DNA of 64,000 nucleotides from Ruminococcus flavefaciens AE3010 (GCF_000526795.1 NZ_JAGT01000001.1:519001-583000), one strand, 5' to 3'. Positions 44,863 through 52,872 are shown, counted from the first letter of the stretch. Notes: generated by a model not told the origin, from the sequence alone. A program made the numbers and translations.

Positions 44863-45213
44863 TTACTTTGCAGGTGCGGTGATTTCAATGTGATTACCCT
44901 CTGAATCAACAAATTCAGCCACCCAGTTGTTTCCAATACGGGTTACAGGAAAGCATATCTCTTTTCCGTTAAGCTTTTCATTCAGGCAGTCAATACTTTC
45001 AACGCTGATACTTGGCAGGCAGTTGCTGCCGAAAGTGTGCAGTTCATTCTTCTTTTCATAGGCAAATAAGCCCAATCGAAAACCGTTTACATCGAAAACG
45101 CTGTAAACATCGTCTTTTTCGGTTACTTTCTGCTCAAAAAGCTCCTCGTAGAACTTTATAGCTCTTTCCATGTCTTTAACGCAAAGATAGAGCGACTTTA
45201 TGTTAATTCTCAT
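44863..45213 (-). CDS. VOC-family (glyoxalase-fold) protein
   Basis: 116 residues with a paired beta-alpha-beta-beta-beta layout: SLYLCVKDMERAIKFYEELF at the start and VAEFVDSEGNHIEITAP at the end, where the Glu is a usual metal ligand. Substrate unknown; could be glyoxalase-like, a dioxygenase or a resistance protein. Nine bp after the DUF3795 gene and 18 bp before rarA. Confidence 0.85.
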   Translation of the reverse strand: MRINIKSLYLCVKDMERAIKFYEELFEQKVTEKDDVYSVFDVNGFRLGLFAYEKKNELHTFGSNCLPSISVESIDCLNEKLNGKEICFPVTRIGNNWVAEFVDSEGNHIEITAPAK

Positions 45214-45221
45214 ATTATGAA

Positions 45222-45620
45222 TCAGCGATTGCCTGTTTGAATAAAACGTATCAGGGCTTCGATGTCGTCGAAATCGTCATAATCGCCGATAATGCCCTCT
45301 CTGTGGTAAACAATACCTGCTTTTTCGTTTTTTTCAAGACAGTCCAGAAGCTCATCTACGCCAAATCTTCTTGCATATTCCGCAAAAGCGCGAGCTTTTA
45401 TTTTATCCGCATATAAACCTTTGCGGCAGTCTTTCGGTTCACACTCATAGCAGCCGTTTATGTTCTTTTCAATTACGCATTTTCTGTTTACGCACCATTC
45501 TGCGTCCTTGCACCATGAAAGATCAAGAAAACCGTCACGTTTGCAGCCTTTACATTCAACATTTTCAGAGCACAGGCAGCAAGCCAGTCCGCATCTGGCT
45601 ATTCCGAGTTCGCGTTTCAT
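45222..45620 (-). CDS. DUF3795 cysteine-rich protein
   Basis: 132 residues with ten Cys in the first 70: CGLACCLCSENVECKGC and CVIEKNINGCYECEPKDC. The opening matches DUF3795, thought to bind zinc or an Fe-S cluster through these Cys. Role unknown. Begins right after the glyA terminator, with no promoter of its own that I trust. Confidence 0.82.
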   Translation of the reverse strand: MKRELGIARCGLACCLCSENVECKGCKRDGFLDLSWCKDAEWCVNRKCVIEKNINGCYECEPKDCRKGLYADKIKARAFAEYARRFGVDELLDCLEKNEKAGIVYHREGIIGDYDDFDDIEALIRFIQTGNR

Positions 45621-45640
45621 AGTATACTCCTATAATTATA

Positions 45641-45673
45641 AAAATCAAGGGACGGACAGCTCGTCCGTCCCTT
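45641..45673 (-). terminator. terminator after glyA
   Basis: Minus strand: 11-bp stem AAGGGACGGAC / GTCCGTCCCTT, 5-nt loop, GATTTTTAT tail. Confidence 0.9.
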
Positions 45674-45685
45674 ATTGGCTTTTGA

Positions 45686-46942
45686 TTACTTGTAAAGTGG
45701 GAACTTCTCGCAGATAGCGTTTACGCCTGCACGGATCTCGTCAGCCTTGTTCTCGAAATCTGTAGCGCAGAGGTAGATGTACTCAGCGATCTTTTCCATT
45801 TCCTCGATGCCCAGACCTCTTGTTGTAACAGCAGGAGTACCGATACGGATACCGCTTGTTACGAAAGGCTTCTCAGGATCATTGTGGATAGCGTTTTTGT
45901 TTACTGTGATGTAAACCTCATCAAGTCTGTGCTCAAGCTCCTTACCTGTGATGCTGAAAGGACGGAGATCAACCAGCATTAGGTGGTTGTCTGTACCGCC
46001 TGAAACGAGGTTGAAGCCTCTCTTTACGAGACCGTCAGCAAGAGCCTTTGCGTTCTTGACGATTCTCTGCTGATAGTCCTTGAACTCAGGCTTGAGAGCC
46101 TCACCGAAGCATACAGCCTTAGCAGCGATAGTGTGCATCAGAGGACCGCCCTGTGTTCCCGGGAAGATGGCAGAGTTGATTTTCTTAGCAAGAGCCTCGT
46201 CGTTTGTGAGGATAAGTCCGCCTCTTGGTCCGCGGAGAGTCTTATGTGTAGTTGTTGTTGTAATATCAGCATAAGGAACAGGGGACTCGTGGCAGCCTGC
46301 TGCAACAAGACCTGCGATATGAGCCATATCTACCATGAGGAGAGCTCCTACTGAATCAGCGATCTGACGAAGTCTCTTGAAGTCAATAGCTCTTGGATAA
46401 GCACTTGCACCTGCAACGATGAGCTTTGGCTTGTGCTCATTTGCGAGAGCCTGTACTGTATCATAGTTTATCATCTCTGTCTCATCGTCGAGACCGTATG
46501 AAACAAAGTTAAAATACTTACCTGAGAGGTTAACAGGTGAACCATGTGTGAGGTGTCCGCCGTCTGCAAGGCTCATACCGAGAACTGTATCACCCGGCTG
46601 AAGAACTGCGAAATATGCAGCTGTATTAGCCTGAGCACCTGAGTGTGGCTGAACGTTTGCGAACTTAGCGCCGAAGAGCTTACATGCTCTCTCAATAGCT
46701 ATAGCCTCTACCTCGTCAACGCACTGGCAACCGCCGTAGTAACGCTTTCCGGGATAACCCTCAGCATACTTATTAGTAAGAACGCTTCCCATAGCAGCCA
46801 TAACTGCCGGAGAAACGATATTTTCGCTTGCGATGAGCTCAAGATTTCTCTGCTGACGAGCGAGCTCCTTGCCCATAGCTTCGCCTACAGCAGGATCATA
46901 GCTGCTAACGAAACCGATTGAATCCATAAGATCGTTGTACAT
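45686..46942 (-). CDS. glyA: serine hydroxymethyltransferase
   Basis: PLP enzyme interconverting serine and glycine and feeding one-carbon units to folate. [34 protein letters not shown], the PLP-Lys in [14 protein letters not shown] and [13 protein letters not shown] are canonical. 418 residues from ATG 46942, chosen because AAAGGAGTG lies at proper distance; the GTG at 46951 falls within the SD. Single gene between its own promoter and terminator. No purR or glycine riboswitch signal recognised. Confidence 0.97.
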   Translation of the reverse strand: MYNDLMDSIGFVSSYDPAVGEAMGKELARQQRNLELIASENIVSPAVMAAMGSVLTNKYAEGYPGKRYYGGCQCVDEVEAIAIERACKLFGAKFANVQPHSGAQANTAAYFAVLQPGDTVLGMSLADGGHLTHGSPVNLSGKYFNFVSYGLDDETEMINYDTVQALANEHKPKLIVAGASAYPRAIDFKRLRQIADSVGALLMVDMAHIAGLVAAGCHESPVPYADITTTTTHKTLRGPRGGLILTNDEALAKKINSAIFPGTQGGPLMHTIAAKAVCFGEALKPEFKDYQQRIVKNAKALADGLVKRGFNLVSGGTDNHLMLVDLRPFSITGKELEHRLDEVYITVNKNAIHNDPEKPFVTSGIRIGTPAVTTRGLGIEEMEKIAEYIYLCATDFENKADEIRAGVNAICEKFPLYK

Positions 46943-46992
46943 TTTAAGCACTCCTTTAATAATAGTGTTCTGCGCAAAAGCATTACTTTATA

Positions 46993-47021
46993 ATTATACA
47001 TTATATTTCTATAAATTTCAA
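46993..47021 (-). promoter_or_regulatory. promoter of glyA
   Basis: Minus strand: TTGAAA (47016-47021), 17 bp, TATAAT (46993-46998), TG just upstream of the -10. Confidence 0.8.
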
Positions 47022-47067
47022 TAGGAAAAACGAAAAAAGTTCATAAAAATTTTTATTAAAGCAGACA

Positions 47068-47109
47068 AGAAAAAATTCCTGAAAGTAGTTTGATACACTT
47101 TCAGGAATT
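47068..47109 (-). terminator. terminator of the dockerin operon
   Basis: Minus strand: 13-bp stem AATTCCTGAAAGT / ACTTTCAGGAATT followed by TTTTTTC. Confidence 0.92.
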
Positions 47110-47112
47110 AAA

Positions 47113-47769
47113 TTATTTTTTGATTTTGTTTTTTATACGTATCGCAGCTTCCGTGTGCATTATCCAGTGCCGTGAAAAGGGCATTTGGATAAGTTCTCGG
47201 ATATCCTTACCGCACCAGTAATCTATGAGCCAGACAGCGTTTTCATCTTTGCTCACACTGTTTGAGGCTTCAAGAGCTTTTCTACCTTCTACGGATACCT
47301 TGTTTTTTAGCATATAAAAGGGAATGCTGCTGATAATGCTTTCTGTACTGCTTTTTACATCATGTATATAACTGTACAGCTCATCAATGTCGAGCTGCAT
47401 GGAAAAATCAGTTATTTCCTCTTTTACAAGCTCATTTCCTGTTGTAATGATAGGGGAGTTTATACGCTTTTGATAGCCTTCAGCAAAGAATAACTGTTCA
47501 TCACTGTTTATAAGCGTATGTGCAACTATATCTTCAATACGGAATATATGCCACATGGAATAGGCGATAGTCTTACTGTGATAACCGTCTGCGTTCATAA
47601 AAGGTATAGCGTTAAAGTCTTCGCGGGACAATTCAGCTCTGAAAGAATCCATTACCTCCATGAGTTGATCCCTCAGGTTAAATAAAGCGTCAATACCACC
47701 TTTATATGTATCTTCCTTTTTGAGGAGCTGCTGCATAGTTTTATTAAGTACGGACCATTCTTTATTCAT
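47113..47769 (-). CDS. DinB-superfamily-like protein
   Basis: 218 residues, four-helix-bundle pattern. His74 (MWHIFRIED), then His201 and His205 (RHWIMHTEAA), an HxxxH pair in the last helix, match the metal-binding triad of DinB/YfiT proteins. Such proteins are often thiol transferases; substrate unknown. Last gene of a four-gene unit 14 bp behind the dockerin protein. Confidence 0.72.
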   Translation of the reverse strand: MNKEWSVLNKTMQQLLKKEDTYKGGIDALFNLRDQLMEVMDSFRAELSREDFNAIPFMNADGYHSKTIAYSMWHIFRIEDIVAHTLINSDEQLFFAEGYQKRINSPIITTGNELVKEEITDFSMQLDIDELYSYIHDVKSSTESIISSIPFYMLKNKVSVEGRKALEASNSVSKDENAVWLIDYWCGKDIRELIQMPFSRHWIMHTEAAIRIKNKIKK

Positions 47770-47783
47770 ACCGATAAACCATA

Positions 47784-48773
47784 TTATTTTTTACCGAGTA
47801 TTTTATCATAATCGAAAAAGCTTTCCCAGTCCATAAACTCAGTGGTAGTAGATGTTTTGGCATAATAATTCAGTATATGAGAAGCATCACGGGCATTTAC
47901 ACTGCCGTCCATATTTACGTCAGCCAGACTGACAAACTTATCGGACACGGTGTAGTTTTTCGATGCAGCCATATTTGCATATGCAGTAAGCACAGCAGAA
48001 GCGTCCGTTGAGTTGATATAACCGTCCTCATTGACATCGCCAAGGTCTCTGTAGCAGATGATATCGAACTGACAGATGGATTTTTTATCTCCGAGAGGGT
48101 ATACGGTTATTGTAGCTTTATCGGATTTTGCAAAGGCTTCCGCAAGAGAAGAAGGGGAGGCTTTACAGCTTGCAGAAATATCTACAATATTTTCTTCAAC
48201 GATATAATTGCCGTTTTTATCTTTTTCGGGTTTCTGAACTGTCTTTGTAACCGATACTTCAAGACCGTCAAGAATAACATTGCCTCTTGCGGAGAAATAG
48301 CGGTACTTCTGCGGCGGTTTTTTGAATGTAATTGTAGCCGTCTGGGATAATGCATGGATAGTATAATCCTGATCCGCAAATGACGGTTTTATATCCCATG
48401 ACGAAAAAGCCTGCTCAGTATTAACACCTAAGTGCTTATGAAGAGAAGATGTATCAACAGAGCTGTAATTGATAGGATCGCCCTCTTCGACTTCAAGAGT
48501 AGTCATTAGCTTTCCGTCAAAGTCCAGAAACTTTATATAGTATGTTTTCAGAGTTGTGGGCTCAGTAGTAGGTTCAGTGGTAACAGTTGTAGTTGTTGTT
48601 TCAGAGGTCGCTGATAAAGCAGTTCCCGAAGAATTTGTAGTATTAACTGTAGTTGCAGCTACGGCGTTATTGCCGTTTAATGTTGAGACTGAACCTGCCG
48701 CAAATACAGCAAGCCCCGCTGCCGAAACAAAAACAGCCGAAAATACAGCTGCCGCAATATTTTTTAAACTCAT
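47784..48773 (-). CDS. secreted dockerin-bearing protein without recognised enzyme domain
   Basis: 329 residues. Signal peptide 1-26 (NIAAAVFSAVFVSAAGLAVF), Ala/Thr linker to about 75, two unassigned modules (about 75-230; the first resembles a bacterial repeat of the LDFDGKLMTTLEVEEGDPI type), then a dockerin-like pair of calcium loops DVNEDGYINSTDAS and DVNMDGSVNARDAS (about 245-310). The second loop keeps all Asp/Asn ligands. SD TTAGGTGG selects ATG 48773. Could attach to a cohesin on the cellulosome or cell surface. No catalytic motif seen. Confidence 0.8.
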   Translation of the reverse strand: MSLKNIAAAVFSAVFVSAAGLAVFAAGSVSTLNGNNAVAATTVNTTNSSGTALSATSETTTTTVTTEPTTEPTTLKTYYIKFLDFDGKLMTTLEVEEGDPINYSSVDTSSLHKHLGVNTEQAFSSWDIKPSFADQDYTIHALSQTATITFKKPPQKYRYFSARGNVILDGLEVSVTKTVQKPEKDKNGNYIVEENIVDISASCKASPSSLAEAFAKSDKATITVYPLGDKKSICQFDIICYRDLGDVNEDGYINSTDASAVLTAYANMAASKNYTVSDKFVSLADVNMDGSVNARDASHILNYYAKTSTTTEFMDWESFFDYDKILGKK

Positions 48774-48784
48774 TGAATTACCAC

Positions 48785-49063
48785 CTAACTTTGCCAGATG
48801 CAGAATAATCTGCAAAATTTTGAAAGCCTTTGACATACTCTTGCGTAATGATCAAGTTTAAGCTTACGCAGCATAAAGTTTGCGTAAATAAACTGCTCTG
48901 TCTCTTCGTCAAAGGCATATATCGCAAAAAGGATAACTTCATCATCAGCAAGTTCAGAAGAAGCTTCAATTGCCATGGAATGATACTCTTCAAATCTTTC
49001 TTCTATATCTTCAAGTCTGTAAAAGCCATGATAGATAAAGTCGATATAAAGATCAATATCCAT
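48785..49063 (-). CDS. small protein of unknown function (92 aa)
   Basis: Acidic N-terminal half (LEDIEERFEEYHSMAIEA) and a basic, Cys-containing C-terminus. No signal peptide or membrane helix; no family recognised. Good SD (AAAGGAGTC) and tight spacing to both neighbours (15 and 11 bp) support it as a real gene. Confidence 0.7.
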   Translation of the reverse strand: MDIDLYIDFIYHGFYRLEDIEERFEEYHSMAIEASSELADDEVILFAIYAFDEETEQFIYANFMLRKLKLDHYARVCQRLSKFCRLFCIWQS

Positions 49064-49078
49064 AATATATGACTCCTT

Positions 49079-49330
49079 TTATTGATCTTTTGTATTTTGT
49101 GTATTATCTTTTCCAGATGCTTTATTTCTTCCGGTTTTTATTTTATAGCTTGCAAAACCTGCGGTTACAGCCGAGCTGATAAAAACGACTATCATTATAA
49201 GTATGATAACTCCCTTTGGTACATCTGTCTTGCCGGAGCTATCAGCTGCAAAAGCGCATGTACCTGATGCATACAAAAGAAATGAGAGAACATCAGCCAA
49301 CAAAGAGGCTTTAATAAATTTTTTATACAT
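49079..49330 (-). CDS. small membrane protein of unknown function (83 aa)
   Basis: Signal-like hydrophobic segment 6-28 (LADVLSFLLYASGTCAFAA), short polar stretch, second helix 40-62 (GVIILIMIVVFISSAVTAGF), then a charged tail. Either a two-helix membrane protein or a secreted-then-anchored one. SD GGAAGGAG selects ATG 49330. First gene of the dockerin operon. Confidence 0.7.
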   Translation of the reverse strand: MYKKFIKASLLADVLSFLLYASGTCAFAADSSGKTDVPKGVIILIMIVVFISSAVTAGFASYKIKTGRNKASGKDNTQNTKDQ

Positions 49331-49353
49331 TCTTTCATCTCCTTCCATTCAAC

Positions 49354-49382
49354 ATTATAACATAAAAATATATAAATAGCAA
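49354..49382 (-). promoter_or_regulatory. promoter of the four-gene dockerin operon
   Basis: Minus strand: TTGCTA (49377-49382), 17 bp, TATAAT (49354-49359), TG upstream of the -10. Confidence 0.78.
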
Positions 49383-49458
49383 CAGGCACAATAAAAATAA
49401 TCCGTTTTGCTGATTTTTCAAAGCATAAAAAAGATTTTAATTTTTTTCAAAAAAGTGC

Positions 49459-49487
49459 TTGACAAACTATAATAATGGTGATATAAT
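49459..49487 (+). promoter_or_regulatory. full-consensus promoter of tRNA-Pro
   Basis: TTGACA (49459-49464), 17 bp, TATAAT (49482-49487), extended -10 (TGA). Confidence 0.9.
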
Positions 49488-49517
49488 ATATATCGTTGAT
49501 TGCGATAAAGTAACCGT

Positions 49518-49593
49518 CTGGGTGTGGCGCAGTTGGTAGCGCGCTACCTTGGGGTGGTAGAGGCCGTGGGTTCAAGTCCCGTCACTCAGACCA
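49518..49593 (+). tRNA. tRNA-Pro (anticodon GGG), CCA encoded
   Basis: Cloverleaf read by hand: acceptor CTGGGTG / CACTCAG with one G-U pair, D arm GCGC..GCGC, anticodon stem CTACC / GGTAG with loop TTGGGGT (anticodon GGG), T arm GTGGG / CCCGT around TTCAAGT, discriminator A and encoded CCA at 49591-49593. Reads CCC and CCU codons. It is its own transcription unit between a strong promoter and a terminator. Confidence 0.96.
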
Positions 49594-49612
49594 ATGCGAT
49601 CAGCATACCCCA

Positions 49613-49645
49613 AAAACCGATACTCATTGAGTATCGGTTTTTTAT
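49613..49645 (+). terminator. terminator of tRNA-Pro
   Basis: 14-bp stem AAAACCGATACTCA / TGAGTATCGGTTTT and further T residues. Confidence 0.92.
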
Positions 49646-50100
49646 TTACTTATGCCTTTTCATCGAAATACAAAAAGCTTTAGCTATTAGCCAAAACATA
49701 CCTCCTTTGTTATAATAGATGCGGTCTGCCAACCAAACTAAAACAACAAAGGAGGTATCGTCATAACAAGAGACATTATCAATATCACCCCCTCACACTT
49801 TTAAGTCAGCCGTTAAACAAAAAGCTATGAAAGGGTAAAAAAAATCCGCCTTGCCGTCATATAGTGCATAAAACCCGCACGAAGCAGGTGGGTAAACGCC
49901 CTTATGCTTCTCGCTCCCTTCGTCCGCAAGCGGGAGGTCTGCAGTCCACATACGGAGCTGAATTCCCTTGAATTATGTGTTGGATTATAAAAACTATATT
50001 TACCCGAACAAGGCAGAATATTTTCTTTTCTATATTTATTATATCATAAAGATTTCAAAAAATCAATAGCAAATCTATGTAAAATTATTAAAATTCGATG
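49646..50100. other. gene-free stretch, possible decayed mobile element
   Basis: About 455 bp with no supported gene. A 13-bp inverted repeat TACCTCCTTTGTT (49699-49711) / AACAAAGGAGGTA (49745-49757) brackets a TATAAT. The right arm is a perfect SD, but the codon at the start position is ATA (about 49764), and the frame after it (TRDIINITPSHF) hits a stop after 13 codons, then more stops. The part 49845-49970 is clearly richer in GC than its surroundings. It looks like the 5' end of a broken transposase-like gene next to a tRNA, but I cannot name the family. Confidence 0.4.
49699..49757. repeat. 13-bp inverted repeat containing an orphan SD
   Basis: Perfect arms at 49699-49711 and 49745-49757 with a 33-nt spacer. 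Could be a terminal repeat or an operator of a lost gene. Confidence 0.6.
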
Positions 50101-50108
50101 AAAATATC

Positions 50109-50399
50109 TTATTCTTCGAGAGCGTCCTGTAATCTTTCCATAAAGAATGCTGACACAGTCTCAAACTCATCATCATCGTCTATTGAAGCAAGTATTTCTT
50201 CACCGTCTTCTTCAATCGATTTCAGAATAACAAGCTCACAGTCTGAGTTTAAGAAATCCTCATCTTCAATAGCAGGCAGCATAGCAAAGTACTGTTCGCC
50301 GTCTATCTCTGCTGCATCAAAAAGTTCAAACTGTTTTTTATTGCCTTCCTCATCGATAAGCTCAAAGAGGTCAGGTGTGTATTCATTCATTTCTGACAT
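50109..50399 (-). CDS. DUF1292 acidic protein
   Basis: 96 residues, strongly acidic. FELIDEEGNKKQFELFDAAE and YFAMLPAIED are the DUF1292 (YrzB-like) pattern. Common small Firmicutes protein of unknown role; often found near ruvX/mutS2-type genes, which are not here. SD GGAG favours ATG 50399. Confidence 0.88.
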   Translation of the reverse strand: MSEMNEYTPDLFELIDEEGNKKQFELFDAAEIDGEQYFAMLPAIEDEDFLNSDCELVILKSIEEDGEEILASIDDDDEFETVSAFFMERLQDALEE

Positions 50400-50437
50400 A
50401 ATAATCTCCATTCCAGCTTACGCTATTTGATGATTTA

Positions 50438-50466
50438 ATTATACACTAAAAATATTTAAAAATCAA
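50438..50466 (-). promoter_or_regulatory. promoter of the DUF1292 gene
   Basis: Minus strand: TTGATT (50461-50466), 17 bp, TATAAT (50438-50443). Confidence 0.75.
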
Positions 50467-50575
50467 GAGGTAAATTCATTGAGCTGCTTATTGATAATAT
50501 TACCAATGAGAAGCTGCTTTACTTGTTAGATACGCCGAATTACACTAAATATTTGTGATAATTATGTGATTTCTA

Positions 50576-50604
50576 TTGACAATGCACAAGAAGTGTGGTA
50601 ATAT
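50576..50604 (+). promoter_or_regulatory. promoter of the large ncRNA
   Basis: TTGACA (50576-50581), 17 bp, TAATAT (50599-50604), extended -10 (TGG). Transcription should start near 50611. Confidence 0.83.
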
Positions 50605-50610
50605 ATAATC

Positions 50611-51242
50611 AAAGAATAGGAGAGCTCAGATGAGCGATCCAAGCTGTATTTACTTGGACTGAGGCGAAAGCCTCAATGTAAATGATAATACGCGGAAGGG
50701 AGTGTGAGTCCAATGGAAGAAAAGTTCGCACAGCTGCGTGAAGCCGGCGGGCTTGCTGAGTAATTGGATTCAGTAAAAAGGGAATATAGGCTGCGTGCTT
50801 GTTCCATTGATAATAGCTCAAAAAGGCTTTATAATTCGATTACGAGGCTGACGTATTGCTGATCTAAACGGCTTCATGTCTAATATCTTTAGATACAGAG
50901 TTATCTGAAATTTCGACAATGAGTCTTTAGATATATTGCGAAAAATCTTTCAGAAGAGGTAGAGTCCAATGAGAAAATAGGTTATTACTTTATGAAATTG
51001 CAAATATTCGACGTTGATATCGGATAAATACAACTTTATAGGTGATTCCAATGGAGTAAAACTATATCGCTTAATTACTTTTTAAAAAGGAATGATGTAC
51101 ATGAAAAAGTGGTACACATTAAATATCTGATCCGAAAGGGTGAGTCCAAAGGGTAATTCAGCAAAGTGATGAAAGTCGCTTTATATAATAAAATAAAACA
51201 GAATAATTCGAGCCCCGATATATATCGGGGCTTTTCTGTTTT
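50611..51242 (+). ncRNA. large structured non-coding RNA, about 630 nt, ROOL-like candidate
   Basis: An independent unit between a strong promoter and a strong terminator, with no normal ORF on either strand. Hairpins by eye: GAGGC-GAAA-GCCTC (50661-50674, GNRA loop) inside an ATTTAC / GTAAAT stem; AAGCC-GGCG-GGCTT (near 50750); AGATA / TATCT (near 50890); a long stem joining CTGAAATTTCG with CGAAA..TTTCAG (about 50907-50953); TGTAC / GTACA (near 51096-51115); AAAGTGA / TCGCTTT (51165-51184). The motif GTGAGTCCAATGG recurs four times and has complements TTGGACT (50654-50660) and TTGGATT (about 50764), so long-range pairing is likely. Size, ornate layout, rumen-type Firmicute host and a nearby tRNA fit ROOL (rumen-originating, ornate, large) RNAs. 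Family assignment is inference; OLE and GOLLD are less likely. Confidence 0.68.
50704..51152 (+). repeat. four copies of a GTGAGTCCAATGG-type motif in the ncRNA
   Basis: Copies at 50704-50716, about 50959-50972 (GTAGAGTCCAATGA), 51042-51054 (GTGATTCCAATGG) and 51140-51152 (GTGAGTCCAAAGG). Spacing is irregular (255, 83, 98 nt), so this is not a CRISPR. Three copies contain an ATG behind a purine-rich SD-like run. Confidence 0.8.
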
Positions 51243-51243
51243 G
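51211..51243 (+). terminator. terminator of the large ncRNA
   Basis: Stem AGCCCCGATA / TATCGGGGCT, extended outward by AAAACAGAA / TTCTGTTTT arms, then a T-rich tail. Confidence 0.92.
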
Positions 51244-51268
51244 AGCGGAAGATAAAAGCATATAAAAT

Positions 51269-51297
51269 TTGTATTTTTCTTTATGTTATCATATATT
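51269..51297 (+). promoter_or_regulatory. possible promoter of the HtrA-like gene
   Basis: TTGTAT (51269-51274), 17 bp, TATATT (51292-51297). Moderate match; a second TATAAT at 51313-51318 lacks a good -35. Confidence 0.5.
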
Positions 51298-51354
51298 TAT
51301 CACAAAAATGTTTATAATATAAAATAGTGACTTTATGTAGAAAGGACGAGCAGT

Positions 51355-52833
51355 ATGTCAGACAAGTACAATGATAGGGAACATTCCTTTTCTTCCGGCA
51401 GCTTTGACAGCAATGGAGCCGGTGATATATTTGACAGCGTCTCTTCTGAAAACAGTGAAAAATCATTTGACTACAGTGCGAACAGCACTGAATCAAAATA
51501 CGATACAAGTTCATCATATGCATTTACTTCCGAAAATTCGGAAAAACCAGCAAAAAAGAAAAAAAATACTGTTCTTAAAGGTGCAGTGGCAGTTCTTGCC
51601 GTTGCTGTTTTGGGATTCTGCGGCGTAAAGGCTTATAAATTCCTCAGAGTAACTAAAGACGAGCTCGTTGCAGAATACACAGGTATCCCTTCACGTACTG
51701 TTCCTGAAAAACCTGCGGAAGATAAGTCTGCAGATGCAGACAAAGAACCATTGCCCAGTCTTATCGAGCTCGCCTCCAGATCAGATGCAAAACCGCTGCC
51801 TGATATTGTTGATTCTATAATGCCGTCGGTTGTCGGTGTGGCTTCGACATTTGAGTATGAGCAGGAGCAGACTTTCAGCATCTGGGGCTGGAATCCTCAG
51901 CCTCAGATCCAGCGTTTCAGAACTACAGGTACCGGTTTCGTTATAACTGAGGACGGATACATTGTTACGAATTCACATGTGGTCTATGATGAAGAATACA
52001 AAGCAGGCGAGGCCATTGATGTTTCCGTGCTTTTCAGTGACGAGACCGAGCATGAAGCAAGCATAATCGCTTATGATCCCGAAACCGATATTGCAGTCCT
52101 CAAGGTAGACGAAAAAGGACTGACTCCCGCCGTTCTCGGAGACAGCGACGAGCTCAGAGTCGGCGAGCTTGTCATTGCAGTAGGTAATCCTCTTGGATTT
52201 GATCTTTTCGGAACTGTCACAAGCGGTATCGTTTCAGCTCTGAACAGAAAGATCAATATAAACGAGAAAAAGATGAACCTTATACAGACCGATGCAGCAA
52301 TAAACAGCGGTAACTCAGGAGGTCCCCTGCTCAACAGCTGCGGACAGGTCATCGGTATCAATTCTGCAAAGATCTCTTCAAGCTACAGTTCAAGTTCGGC
52401 AAGCGTTGAGGGATTATGTTTTGCTATACCTATCAAAGAAGCCAAAAGTATTATTGATGATCTTATAAACTACAAATACGTTACAGGCAGACCTCAGCTT
52501 GGTATAATCAGTACAAAGGATATTACCGAAGCAGAGTCACGTTACTGGGATATTCCTGTAGGCGTTTTTGTAATATCCATGCAGGAGGACGGTGCAGCTG
52601 ACCTTGCAGGTATCAAGATCGGCGATGTTATTATTGATATTGAAGGAGAAGCCGTTGCCACAACACAGGAGCTTAACGAGATAAAAAATAAATACAAGGC
52701 AGGAGATACTGTTAATCTCACCGTATCACGAAACGGAATGGATATAAAAATTAAGGTAACGCTTCAAGAAGCTAAAAATGTTACTGCTGAACGCAAAAAT
52801 ACAAGAAGCGATATAAAAGAAACATCAAATTAA
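51355..52833 (+). CDS. HtrA/DegP-like membrane-anchored serine protease
   Basis: Envelope quality-control protease. Residues 1-70 are a Ser/Glu-rich cytosolic tail ending in KKKK, 73-93 one membrane helix, 150-360 the trypsin-like domain with His208 (TNSHVV), Asp245 (DPETDIAVLKV) and Ser321 (GNSGGPLL), and 385-475 a PDZ domain. 492 residues. SD AAAGGA. Single gene directly after the ncRNA terminator. No CssRS-type two-component genes adjacent. Confidence 0.95.
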   Translation: MSDKYNDREHSFSSGSFDSNGAGDIFDSVSSENSEKSFDYSANSTESKYDTSSSYAFTSENSEKPAKKKKNTVLKGAVAVLAVAVLGFCGVKAYKFLRVTKDELVAEYTGIPSRTVPEKPAEDKSADADKEPLPSLIELASRSDAKPLPDIVDSIMPSVVGVASTFEYEQEQTFSIWGWNPQPQIQRFRTTGTGFVITEDGYIVTNSHVVYDEEYKAGEAIDVSVLFSDETEHEASIIAYDPETDIAVLKVDEKGLTPAVLGDSDELRVGELVIAVGNPLGFDLFGTVTSGIVSALNRKININEKKMNLIQTDAAINSGNSGGPLLNSCGQVIGINSAKISSSYSSSSASVEGLCFAIPIKEAKSIIDDLINYKYVTGRPQLGIISTKDITEAESRYWDIPVGVFVISMQEDGAADLAGIKIGDVIIDIEGEAVATTQELNEIKNKYKAGDTVNLTVSRNGMDIKIKVTLQEAKNVTAERKNTRSDIKETSN

Positions 52834-52837
52834 AAGA

Positions 52838-52872
52838 AAGGTTCACTCGAATGAGTAAACCTTATATTTTAT
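52838..52872. terminator. terminator between htrA-like and thioesterase genes
   Basis: Imperfect stem AAGGTTCACTC / GAGTAAACCTT with a GAAT loop, followed by a T-rich stretch; probably serves both convergent genes. Confidence 0.65.

Noticed and set aside
50609..50821. 70-residue ORF on the minus strand
   Set aside because: Antisense to the ncRNA unit, no SD, no promoter; a chance frame.
50704..51152. CRISPR array from the four repeated motifs
   Set aside because: Repeats are only 13 nt, imperfect and unevenly spaced (255, 83, 98 nt); no cas genes.
51355..51360. htrA-like gene read through from the ncRNA promoter
   Set aside because: A strong terminator at 51211-51243 lies between; a separate moderate promoter fits better.
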